64,000 nucleotides of DNA from contig CANCJV010000006.1 in NCBI GenBank assembly GCA_947378425.1, positions 1 to 64,000 on the forward strand, in the 5' to 3' direction. A program made the position numbers and the translations under genes. Shown here piece after piece: positions 55,713 through 64,000 of this stretch. The stretch's first letter is position 1. Each line of letters starts with the position of its first letter. Source of the stretch: Synechococcaceae cyanobacterium. Lineage in GTDB: Bacteria > Cyanobacteriota > Cyanobacteriia > PCC-6307 > Cyanobiaceae. Under the pieces are notes generated by a model. That model searched no databases, had not been told where the DNA came from, and saw only the letters and a program-made list of their open reading frames with translations.

Positions 55713-57137
55713 ATGAAACGCAAGACCGTACAGGGTTACATTGAGGAAGTTCCGGCATGGGATACGGGAATACCTCTCAGTGGTCCCATCCTCTCCAGAA
55801 CTCAGTGGGTCGTGTGGAGTCTGGCCACGGCCGGCAAGTTTTTCGAGGGATTGATCGTGTTCATGAGCGGCATCTCCCTGCCGCTGGTGGCTCACCAGTT
55901 CGGAATGAACAGCACCGACAAGGGTCTGGTGACCGCTGCCACCCTGTTCGGCATCCTGATCGGAGCGATGTTCCTGGGCGGTCTGGCGGATCACTTGGGC
56001 CGCAAACCCGTGTTCATCGGAGAGATGGCGATTCTGGCCGCCGCCCTCGTCGCTGCCGCCTTCAGCATCAACACAGCGATGCTGGTGGCCTCCCTGTTTG
56101 TGATCGGCGTGGCACTGGGCGCTGACTACCCCACGGCCCATCTGGTGATCTCCGAGAGCATCCCCGCCAACATCCGCGGCCGGCTGGTACTGGGAGCCTT
56201 CAGCTTCCAAGCCCTGGGTGCAGTAGCGGCCACGGCCATCTCCGCCCTGTTCCTCACGCTGGAAACCAGCCTGGACGTCTGGCGTCAGCTGTATCTGCTG
56301 CCTGTGATTCCCGTTCTGTTCGTGACCTGGGGGCGCCTTTTTCTACCGGAAAGTAGCCATTGGCTGGTCAGCAAGGGGAAGTTCTCACATGCTGAAAAAC
56401 AACTGCGCAAGCTTTTGGATCGCCGCGATATCGAGCTCAAGGACCTTGAAATCGCTGAGGAGGGGCGGCTGAAGCCCAGCGCCGATTGGCGGCAGCTATT
56501 CAGTGGCAAGTATCAGCGGGCCACGATTCTGGCCAGTGTGCCCTGGTTCCTGCAGGATCTCTCCACCTACGGCATCGGCATCTTTACCCCTGTGATCATC
56601 GCGGCCGCCTTTGGTGCCGATGGTGATGAACACAATGTGGCCTCCCTGATGCAGAACGCCCTGCGGGGTGCCCAGGGAACGGCTCTTGTCGATGTGGGCT
56701 TTCTGATCGGCATTGCGATGGCCATCGTTCTCGCCGATCGCTGGGGGAGGATTCCGCTCCAGATCACTGGCTTCATCGGCTGTGCCGTGGGTCTCTTGAT
56801 CGCCGCGGCCGGCAGTGCCGGATCGAGCACCAACCTGCCGGTGATCGTGACGGGTTTTTTCCTGTTCCAGTTCATGACCAACCTCGGTCCCAATTCGCAG
56901 ACCTATCTGCTGGCGGGCGAGGTGTTCCCGTTGCGCCTGCGGGGCCTGGGTGCCGGATTTGCAGCCGCCTCCGGCAAGGTGGGTGCCGTGATTACCGCCT
57001 TTTTCTTCCCGAGCCTGTTGCGTTCTTTGGGCAGCGATCGCCTGCTGCCGCTGCTGGCGCTGACCTCGCTGGTGGGAGCGCTGATCACTTGGTTCTACCG
57101 CATCGAAACACGCGGTATGGACATGGAGAAGCACTGA
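55713..57137 (+). CDS. MFS transporter (sugar/organic-solute type)
   Basis: A 474-aa protein with twelve predicted membrane segments. The superfamily loop motif is GGLADHLGRKPVFIG, and an intracellular IRGRLVLGAFSFQALG follows. The central cytoplasmic loop is between segments 6 and 7 (WLVSKGKFSHAEKQLRKLLD), as in sugar-porter-like members. The second half repeats DRWGRIPLQITGFIG and FPLRLRGLGAGFAAASGKVG. The substrate is not deducible. It is monocistronic, followed by a 380-bp non-coding gap. Confidence 0.88.
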   Translation: MKRKTVQGYIEEVPAWDTGIPLSGPILSRTQWVVWSLATAGKFFEGLIVFMSGISLPLVAHQFGMNSTDKGLVTAATLFGILIGAMFLGGLADHLGRKPVFIGEMAILAAALVAAAFSINTAMLVASLFVIGVALGADYPTAHLVISESIPANIRGRLVLGAFSFQALGAVAATAISALFLTLETSLDVWRQLYLLPVIPVLFVTWGRLFLPESSHWLVSKGKFSHAEKQLRKLLDRRDIELKDLEIAEEGRLKPSADWRQLFSGKYQRATILASVPWFLQDLSTYGIGIFTPVIIAAAFGADGDEHNVASLMQNALRGAQGTALVDVGFLIGIAMAIVLADRWGRIPLQITGFIGCAVGLLIAAAGSAGSSTNLPVIVTGFFLFQFMTNLGPNSQTYLLAGEVFPLRLRGLGAGFAAASGKVGAVITAFFFPSLLRSLGSDRLLPLLALTSLVGALITWFYRIETRGMDMEKH

Positions 57138-57519
57138 TCAGACGCATGGATATGACTGGAACTCTCGGTCAAATCCAGGGCCTGGAGCACGGTTGGACTA
57201 CTCAGCTGCTGAGATGGTGAAAGGCATGATGCGGCTCTTTTCCGTGTCAAGCCATACGGCCAAACGTATCAAGCAAGACGTGCGTAAAGCCCGCTTCCCC
57301 TGACGTGCCCTTATGGTGCAAGTTGGTGCAGATATGGCTTCCTTGAGATGAATCAGTCAGCAAAATACAAGAAGCGCTTCCTTCATTTGGAGGGTTTGCA
57401 TTCGGCCCTGGGCAGATAAATATGAATTCGTGTAAGCGGCAATCTGACTTCAGGTCTCTGCTCTGAATCCCATCCCCATACAGCCTGACTGAAACGCGAT
57501 TACCCATTCCATTTCATCG
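57138..57519. other. Intergenic stretch upstream of the giant gene
   Basis: About 380 bp without a supported gene; a minus-strand 86-codon frame (57507-57247) is open but lacks any recognised domain. The giant gene's promoter should lie here; no ribosome binding site is obvious before its ATG. Confidence 0.4.
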
Positions 57520-60500
57520 ATGACTTACGCCAGCAGCCTTCAACTCGTCAACGACGCCAACGGCGCCACCCATGCCTTCCTGGAGAACGACGGCCTGCTG
57601 TGGCAGTGCGAGTGGAACGCCCAGGCCCAGCGCTGGGATCAGGCCCAGGTGGTGCCGGGGGCCTATGGCGGCGAGAAGCTGCAGGCCCTGCTGGTGGACG
57701 ATCTCTGGTCCACGAGCGGCATCACGGGGGGCCAGAAGGGCAACACACCAGGGATCGTGCTGGCCTACCGAGTGGGTGAGGGCGATGCCGCCCAGGTGTT
57801 TGCCACGCTTGGGCGCTGGAGCAGCGATGGCCAGCTGAGCTGGAGCGAACCGCTGCTGCTGAGCGACAGCGGCAACGCCATTGAAGAGATCGCCCTGGCT
57901 GCCAACGGCGATGGGGGATTCCAATTGGTGTGCCAGGCGCGTGAGCCGGTGGATACGGCAACGGCGCCGGCTTCCGTGGCAGCGGCGGTCAGCGCAGCCC
58001 ACAAGGACAGCGAACTCACCCGCCGCAGCTTTGCGCTGAGCGGTAGTGACACAACCGGCTACAGCCTGGTGGATACAACAGCCAGCAACGGTGCGAGCAC
58101 CAGCAGTACGCCGCTGCTGATCACTGCCGCCGTGAATCCTGCTGCAGCGACCGCAGCGGCTTCGCCTGCGGGCGGTAACACACAATTCAGCCGGAACGAT
58201 CTACAGCTAGCGCCTCAGGCACCAGCGCCCCAGGGGTTGTTAATGCTGAGTGCCTTCGGGCCCAATGGCAACACATCGTGGAGCGGCGTAGGCCTTCGCA
58301 CCTCGCCTAACAAGAATTTCAGTTTAACAACCGGTGCCCTGATAGGCCAGACCAGAACACGCTGGGCGCTCCAGGTCCCCAATTCATCGCCCCCCATTGA
58401 CTGGAGCGTGAGCGGGAAACAATCGGCAACAGACAGTAGAGATCAAGCCGAATATAATTATAACAACAACTATAACTTAGAAACCCTTAAAGCATTTAAA
58501 GGGATTAGGGAGCTGACAATACCTATGCCTGCTACCGCGCCCAGCTACAAGAACACCCTTGGCCTTGTAGGTTCCTTTGGTTTTGGCGGATACGGCAGCC
58601 AGACAGTGACGAACGATTTTGGCTTGAGCTTAATCCGGGAAAAGAAAACTGAAACCGGAAGCCTAAAAAATTCGTTGAATTTACTTAGGGAATTCAACGC
58701 CGTCGCAAGTCTAGAGCAGAAGCGCAATTACTATTCACTTGCAGCGAATGCGCAGACAAGCTATAAGTTTGACAGCCTCGCTTGGAACCCCCAGAATCGT
58801 ACGCTAACAGGTGTCACGGATACCTTCAGTTTTTCGGCTGGCGTAGAACATCAGGTTCGTAAGCGGTTTGAAACAGGAGGCTACTTGCAATGGTCAATTG
58901 GAATATCAGCTGGCTATGCGGCGAGGACTCAATTCGATCCGACCCCAGACTTCCCCAAGTGGCTCGGATACACTGCCTACTACGTCGGCGGAGTTCTTGG
59001 TGCCGTGGAGGGCAATGCAATGATGGGCTTTTCCTATAGAAACCAAACTAATACTGTTAATAACTTGAATGATACAGGTGAATATCGCCTTAATTCATTC
59101 AACCAAAGCAAATATGGACTTAGAAACGAGAAAAAAACCAATCAAGATCCGTACAAAGGATATTTAGTGGTCCAATCCCTGAACGCAGTCGCTGGTTTTG
59201 GCCTTTCCTTGGCACCTGTTATTGCCAATCTTAGTGACAGGGTAACGAGGTCGAAGAGCAACGAAGGCCTGATAACTACAGTGAGCGCAGGCATCCGCTA
59301 TCTCTACAAAGGCATTGCGGGCGGCTATCTCAACGTCAGGGATTCATTACAGTATTATCCCAAGCAGAACAATGCCTTTGGCATTGGCTCTGGTCCCATT
59401 CAAAACAGGCTTAGGGTTGACGCCGGCTTCGCCGCACCTTTTGGAGTCAGTGTTCCAGTCTTAGCCTTTCAGGTAACAAGCCCGAAAGCTCCCCCGGCTC
59501 CCCCGAAAGCCACAGCTACTTCGTTTCTAGCGGCATCGCCTTCCAGCCAGGGTTATCCCCAAGGATCTTTAGCTCCAAGCGTCAACAGTCAGCCGGTTTC
59601 AGATTATCAATATTCGGCACCATCCGGCACGGACTTTCCCTTCCTCTACGCCCCGGCATCGGGCTCCACGCTGCTGCCAAGCGCAGGCTCCAGCGCTGCC
59701 GTGCCGTTGGTGGGGGGAAGCGCCACGCCATTGAAGGTATTCACCTTGCGGGGGTACGCCGCTGGCGTGGTGAATCCGAATCAGGCCACAAGCAACACGC
59801 CTGTGGTGCTCACAAATGCGGGTTCTGGCCTGCTGGAAGGCCCGCATACCGATGTGCCGGTGATGGGATTATCCCTGCCCGGATCAGCGCCGGCCACCCT
59901 CAACTTCACTGTGGTGAACGGTGCGATTGACCCCGCCTCCGTGGTGATCAACACCCCCACTGCTGGAGCTGGACAATACCTACAGCTGCCGCAGACCACA
60001 GAGAGCAGTGGGATCTACGCCCTGATTCCGGATGTGTTCAGCACCGGCATTCTGCCCAACAATCCCACATCTGGCACTGGCGCCCTCTCCTCCCTGCTCC
60101 AGCAGCTGCCCCTGATCACGGTCGACACCAGCCGCAATGGCAGCCCCCTGCCATCACCCAAGCCCATCGCCGCCATTCAACAGGCCATCCCCCTGGGATC
60201 GGCAGCCAACCAGCAGGCGGGGCTCTATCCCAATGCAACCCCTTCCGATAACAGCCTGATCAGCTACAGCGATGTGGCCATTGCGATCAACGATCCCACC
60301 ATCAGCCTGCTGAACCAGGCCACGGCCACCGTGAGTCTCAGCAACGGCACAATCGTGAAGGTTGTGCTTAGTCAGCCGCTGTTCTTTGCCACGTCCACTG
60401 CACTAACGCCCACAAGTCTGGACCTCACCCTGGATTTGCAATCGGTTCTCGGCAGCGATGTTGTCAATCCCACCTACACCGTGGTGCCCCAGAGCGTGGG

Positions 60501-63500
60501 GATCAACAATGTGGTGGAGGATCAGTCCTACAGCGCCAATCCAGGCTTTCCAGTCAATTCTGACCAGCCAGCTTCAACGTCGTCATCCCTTGCCCAAGCC
60601 CAGGCGGTGTGGCTGGAAGATGGCATCAATACCCAGCTGCAGCTCACCCCTGCCCAGGCCAATTGGCCGGTGTTCAATCGCGTCGTGGTGCAAAGTGGCA
60701 GTTCGCTCACCTATCTCAATTCCAGCACCACCGGCAGCAATGGGGTGGTGACCCAATCGACCACGGACCCGTCGAAAGTCACGCTTCAGGCTCTTTACAA
60801 CGACCTCACGGACCCTCGTAAGTATGGGGCTGTACCCAGCTTCAGTGCCGCCAGCACCCCCACTGTAATCACCCTCGCGGGCAATACCCCACCTGGCAGC
60901 ACAAAAGCAAGATTTGCCGGCGCCAGTGCCGTCTTCTGGGTGGAAGCCAGTAAGCCGGTGGTTCCGCAGAGGTCGAGCGATGGCAGCCAGAACTATCAGG
61001 ACTATCTGACTGCTCTCTATGGCCAGCAGCGCATCAATTACCGCATCTTCGACGCCAACGCAACACAGCCATCCTGGAGTGCGCCGAACACCCTCGATCT
61101 CTATGCACCAACCAATGCCGTAATCCGCCATCTTCAGGCCTTCAATGTGGAGCTCAACGGCAGCATCAGCACCCTGCTGGTATGGGATGAAACCTCGATC
61201 GACACGATCAAGGGCACCGCGCCCAAGCCGATTGCGATTCAGGGCTGGATCAGCGGCACCACCCTCAGCCTCGGCGGCAGTGCCAGCGCCCTGCGCATCG
61301 GCGATCTGATCACCGGTGCTGGCGTGGAGAAGGGCACCTTCATCGCCGGTATCCTTGCTCCCTTTGATTCCAGTACTGGCAACGCCACCTACAGCATCAG
61401 CCGCAGCCAGTTCGTGGGCAGCAGCAGTGAGCCTGCCGCACTCAACGCCATCCCTTTGTTGCCGCCCACCGTGCTCAGGGCGGGCTTCATCAATCCCGGT
61501 GCCACCAATCTGCAGTGGAGCAAACTCTTCACGGATGCCAATGGCAATTCCACGATCTCCACCATCCCCTGGGATCAGACCAACGACATCGGCCTGGGCA
61601 TCGAATCCCTCTCCGTCGCTTCCCAGCAGGTCATCGATACCAACGGCAATGTCACGGATACGGCCGTACTCAGCTGGAGCGAAGACGTGCGCACGCCCTA
61701 TGTGCAGTCGGTGCTCAACGACGAACCGCTGATCTACCTGCAATTCGCCAATCTGCAGCCCGGCTTCAACGCCATCAACATCGGCAGCACCGCCTCCAGC
61801 ACCACCACGGGCACCGTGGCCTCCAGCACCGGCCTCAATTTCACCATTGCGAGTGCCTTGCCGAAGTCGAGCGCCAGCGCCGTGCAGAACGTAGATGGCA
61901 CCGGCGTGCTCAGCACGGGTACTGGCAGCCAGAATGCCCTCAACACCCAAGTGCTCAACAGCACGCCGGTCAATCAGTTGCCGAGCAGTCCGTTCGGCCA
62001 GCTCACCGGCAGCATTGCTGGCACCACCCTTACGGTGACCGCCCTAAGCGGCAACCTGGCAGAGGGAGATCTGCTCACGGGCCCCGGCCTGCTGCCGAAC
62101 ACCCAGATCACGGCCGTGCTCAGCGGCTTCGATTCCGCCGCTGGCACAGGTACCTACACCATCAACTTGAGCCAGAGCCTCTCGAGCCGCAATCTGGAGG
62201 CCCTGCCCAACCCTGCGCCCAGCTCCGGCAAGGATCTCGGCCTGCCCTTTTCCAGCTTCACTGGCAGCATCAACGGCACCACCCTCAGCATTAGCCAGCT
62301 GAACGGCAGCCTGGAGGTGGGCGATGGCATCTACGGCCAGGGCGTGGCCCCCGGTACCACGATCACAGAAGTTCTCAGCGGTTTCGATCCCACCACCGGC
62401 AGCGGTAGCTACACCCTCAATCAGAGCGCGACGGTGCCGGCCTCGGCGTTGATCGCCACCCCCAGCAGCTCAGTTCCGTACACCATCGAATTCTGGACCA
62501 AACTGCCTGCCGGATCCAACGCCGACCAGGGTGCAGGTCTGGTGGCCTTCGGCCAGCCCTCCGAGCAGGCGGTGGGAGCTGCCATCCCGCCCAAAGGCTG
62601 GCTGATGACGGCCGGCTTCAGCGTCGAGAGAATTAGTTATCAGCAGGCTGCCGCCCAGGGCTTCCAGCAGGCCTACGACAAACTCACCTCCCAGACCGTT
62701 CAACCCGGAGATCTGTTCGCCTGGGGCTGGAGCCTGGATGCCACCGGTGCTAACACCACCGCCCTGGGGGGAAACGGTGGTGACAATCTTTATAGCAACG
62801 CCCTCAGCCTCACCAATCTCTACAGCGGCCAGACCCTGACCGGTGTGGATGCATTTCTGACTAATTACCAGCTCAAGGCGGCGGATCTGGTGGGCGGCGA
62901 TGGCCTGTTCGCCAACACCATCGACCTGGTGCCCGGCACCTCGCTCGATTTCAATAACTCCATTGATCCAAACACAGGGCTGCCGGTTTCCAACCTCAAC
63001 GCCGTCAGCATCGATACCGCGTCAGCACAACTGAATGGCGGTCTGGTGCAAACGATCAATGCCAACGGCGATCTCTCCAGCAATCCAGCAACCAATACAA
63101 ACCTCCAAACGATGTTCCAGGCCCTCTGGAACTATCAGGAGCAATACGGCGAAGCGAAGGTGGGCTTCACGCTCGACCCCAACGCCACCCCCAAATCTGG
63201 TGTGGGCTTTGAGCAGTATGGCGGCTTTGAGCTTGATTTCTCAGTAGCCCCTGGCCCCGCCATTTCGGTGAACGGGCAGGGCCAACTGGTGTTTGATGTG
63301 GCTGATGGAATCTCGATCACTTCCACTGCCACCGATCCAAGCAATAGCCGTGAAATCCCACTCCCCAGCGATCTGCGGGATGGTGAATGGCACTACGTGG
63401 TTGCCACCTATCTGCCCGATTTTCGGCAGTACTCCATCAACGGCACGGCCACCCAGGTGCCCGTCAACCGGGGTACCGCCACCCTCTATGTGGACAATCA

Positions 63501-64000
63501 ATTGGTGGCCTCACGCAGCGATGTCACCGACGCCTACATCGCCAGCAATATCAACGACACCGCCCTGCTGTTATCCAACAACGCCGGCGGCTCCATCGAT
63601 CAGTTTGCCCTTTACAACAAGGTCCTGCTGCCCGCGCCCCAGCTGCTTGCCAATCCTGTTGGCACCTGGCCGGTGGCGAGCCAGCAGAGTGCCCTGGCGA
63701 TCCTCGAGCAGCTGGGCTACCCGGCCACCAACCAAACGCCCAATCCCGGCACCATCGAATCGGCGCTCACCGAGCACTGGCGATCCCGCAGCGTCAATCC
63801 CAACGATGCGCTGCTTGCCACCTTCAACTCGGTGTTGGATCCCACCACAAACAGCTGGTCCCAGGCCGCCCCTCTCAATCCCATTGCCAAACCGGAGCCC
63901 ACCACCCCCAGCGCTACTGCCCCTTCGCTGCAACAGGACCTGGTGATCGCCATCGCTTCTGGCGACTGGTCGCAGAACCTTTGGACAACTCCCGGGAGCA
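57520..64000 (+). CDS. Giant mosaic surface/secreted protein, incomplete at the window end
   Basis: From ATG 57520 the frame is free of stops through 64000, at least 2160 codons, and continues beyond the window. There is no N-terminal signal peptide (MTYASSLQLVNDANGATHAF), so secretion by a type I system or as part of a surface layer is possible. Residues 1-200 look like a beta-propeller-type repeat region (LLWQCEWNAQAQRWDQAQVV). Bases 58440-59500 encode an AT-richer, beta-rich segment unlike the rest. Three GSI-GTTL repeats (about 61240, 61999 and 62254) and a LamG-like region (from VPYTIEFW at 62473) follow. A Thr/Ser/Asn-rich composition prevails. Related giant LamG proteins occur in Synechococcus. 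Confidence 0.85.
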   Translation, partial: MTYASSLQLVNDANGATHAFLENDGLLWQCEWNAQAQRWDQAQVVPGAYGGEKLQALLVDDLWSTSGITGGQKGNTPGIVLAYRVGEGDAAQVFATLGRWSSDGQLSWSEPLLLSDSGNAIEEIALAANGDGGFQLVCQAREPVDTATAPASVAAAVSAAHKDSELTRRSFALSGSDTTGYSLVDTTASNGASTSSTPLLITAAVNPAAATAAASPAGGNTQFSRNDLQLAPQAPAPQGLLMLSAFGPNGNTSWSGVGLRTSPNKNFSLTTGALIGQTRTRWALQVPNSSPPIDWSVSGKQSATDSRDQAEYNYNNNYNLETLKAFKGIRELTIPMPATAPSYKNTLGLVGSFGFGGYGSQTVTNDFGLSLIREKKTETGSLKNSLNLLREFNAVASLEQKRNYYSLAANAQTSYKFDSLAWNPQNRTLTGVTDTFSFSAGVEHQVRKRFETGGYLQWSIGISAGYAARTQFDPTPDFPKWLGYTAYYVGGVLGAVEGNAMMGFSYRNQTNTVNNLNDTGEYRLNSFNQSKYGLRNEKKTNQDPYKGYLVVQSLNAVAGFGLSLAPVIANLSDRVTRSKSNEGLITTVSAGIRYLYKGIAGGYLNVRDSLQYYPKQNNAFGIGSGPIQNRLRVDAGFAAPFGVSVPVLAFQVTSPKAPPAPPKATATSFLAASPSSQGYPQGSLAPSVNSQPVSDYQYSAPSGTDFPFLYAPASGSTLLPSAGSSAAVPLVGGSATPLKVFTLRGYAAGVVNPNQATSNTPVVLTNAGSGLLEGPHTDVPVMGLSLPGSAPATLNFTVVNGAIDPASVVINTPTAGAGQYLQLPQTTESSGIYALIPDVFSTGILPNNPTSGTGALSSLLQQLPLITVDTSRNGSPLPSPKPIAAIQQAIPLGSAANQQAGLYPNATPSDNSLISYSDVAIAINDPTISLLNQATATVSLSNGTIVKVVLSQPLFFATSTALTPTSLDLTLDLQSVLGSDVVNPTYTVVPQSVGINNVVEDQSYSANPGFPVNSDQPASTSSSLAQAQAVWLEDGINTQLQLTPAQANWPVFNRVVVQSGSSLTYLNSSTTGSNGVVTQSTTDPSKVTLQALYNDLTDPRKYGAVPSFSAASTPTVITLAGNTPPGSTKARFAGASAVFWVEASKPVVPQRSSDGSQNYQDYLTALYGQQRINYRIFDANATQPSWSAPNTLDLYAPTNAVIRHLQAFNVELNGSISTLLVWDETSIDTIKGTAPKPIAIQGWISGTTLSLGGSASALRIGDLITGAGVEKGTFIAGILAPFDSSTGNATYSISRSQFVGSSSEPAALNAIPLLPPTVLRAGFINPGATNLQWSKLFTDANGNSTISTIPWDQTNDIGLGIESLSVASQQVIDTNGNVTDTAVLSWSEDVRTPYVQSVLNDEPLIYLQFANLQPGFNAINIGSTASSTTTGTVASSTGLNFTIASALPKSSASAVQNVDGTGVLSTGTGSQNALNTQVLNSTPVNQLPSSPFGQLTGSIAGTTLTVTALSGNLAEGDLLTGPGLLPNTQITAVLSGFDSAAGTGTYTINLSQSLSSRNLEALPNPAPSSGKDLGLPFSSFTGSINGTTLSISQLNGSLEVGDGIYGQGVAPGTTITEVLSGFDPTTGSGSYTLNQSATVPASALIATPSSSVPYTIEFWTKLPAGSNADQGAGLVAFGQPSEQAVGAAIPPKGWLMTAGFSVERISYQQAAAQGFQQAYDKLTSQTVQPGDLFAWGWSLDATGANTTALGGNGGDNLYSNALSLTNLYSGQTLTGVDAFLTNYQLKAADLVGGDGLFANTIDLVPGTSLDFNNSIDPNTGLPVSNLNAVSIDTASAQLNGGLVQTINANGDLSSNPATNTNLQTMFQALWNYQEQYGEAKVGFTLDPNATPKSGVGFEQYGGFELDFSVAPGPAISVNGQGQLVFDVADGISITSTATDPSNSREIPLPSDLRDGEWHYVVATYLPDFRQYSINGTATQVPVNRGTATLYVDNQLVASRSDVTDAYIASNINDTALLLSNNAGGSIDQFALYNKVLLPAPQLLANPVGTWPVASQQSALAILEQLGYPATNQTPNPGTIESALTEHWRSRSVNPNDALLATFNSVLDPTTNSWSQAAPLNPIAKPEPTTPSATAPSLQQDLVIAIASGDWSQNLWTTPGS
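61240..61440 (+). repeat. GSI-GTTL repeat 1 of the giant protein
   Basis: Encodes a copy of the motif: WISGTTLSLGGSASALRIGD, then LITGAGVEKGTFIAGIL, ending AFDSSTGNATYSISRSQ-like. It is the most diverged of the three copies. Confidence 0.7.
61999..62200 (+). repeat. GSI-GTTL repeat 2 of the giant protein
   Basis: Encodes GSIAGTTLTVTALSGNLAEG, DLLTGPGLLPNTQITAVLSG, FDSAAGTGTYTINLSQ, a compact beta-sandwich-like module seen widely in phage and bacterial surface proteins. Confidence 0.75.
62254..62440 (+). repeat. GSI-GTTL repeat 3 of the giant protein
   Basis: Encodes GSINGTTLSISQLNGSLEVG, DGIYGQGVAPGTTITEVLSG, FDPTTGSGSYTLNQS, spaced about 255 bp after repeat 2. Confidence 0.75.

Noticed and set aside
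57247..57507. 86-codon minus-strand frame before the giant gene
   Set aside because: No domain or ribosome binding site; the interval looks non-coding.

Overview
The window is a high-GC chromosome segment from a cyanobacterium, most likely a picocyanobacterium of the Synechococcus/Cyanobium/Vulcanococcus type. The evidence is a phycobilisome core cluster (apcE, then apcA-apcB-apcC), a cyanobacterial-order ATP synthase operon (atpI-atpB-atpE-atpF2-atpF-atpH-atpA-atpG), a CcdA/CcsB cytochrome c pathway next to ftsW, queF and glnB, and a biotin operon with a BioK-like esterase. No tRNA, rRNA or CRISPR array was seen.

Layout. 1-3.7 kb: the end of a PEP-CTERM-like surface protein, then a glycosyltransferase, a sulfotransferase and a fused sulfotransferase-glycosyltransferase, probably for sulfated surface glycan. 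3.9-11.5 kb: alanine dehydrogenase; a tightly overlapped ferredoxin / 114-aa protein / DUF3326 operon; three small exported proteins, one with a pilus-chaperone-like segment; a LuxR-type regulator; a 2OG-Fe(II) oxygenase. 11.8-18.2 kb: the ATP synthase operon on the minus strand with a strong terminator after atpG. 18.2-24.3 kb: a methyltransferase divergent from apcE, and the allophycocyanin genes. 25-38 kb: ftsW, ccdA, ccsB, queF, glnB, tlyA, purB, a small methyltransferase, a Ski2/Mtr4-like helicase and a DUF2252 protein.

38-48 kb is an accessory, decaying region. A signal-peptide-bearing nuclease-fold (SNase) gene is split by an IS256-family element with 9-bp target duplications and 33-bp imperfect inverted repeats, and the transposase itself carries one in-frame amber codon. 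Nearby are a PliG-like periplasmic protein, a restriction-subunit-like remnant, an arylsulfatase pseudogene, small membrane proteins including a DUF4345 protein, a pentapeptide-repeat protein and an intact sulfatase.

48-57 kb: biotin synthesis (bioF, bioK-like, bioC, bioD, a 51-aa membrane protein, bioA), then a DUF3143/J-domain pair, rsmG and an MFS transporter. From 57520 a single reading frame stays open to the window end (at least 2160 codons). It encodes a mosaic, repeat-rich, probably secreted giant protein with three GSI-GTTL repeats and a LamG-like domain interrupted by a long insertion.
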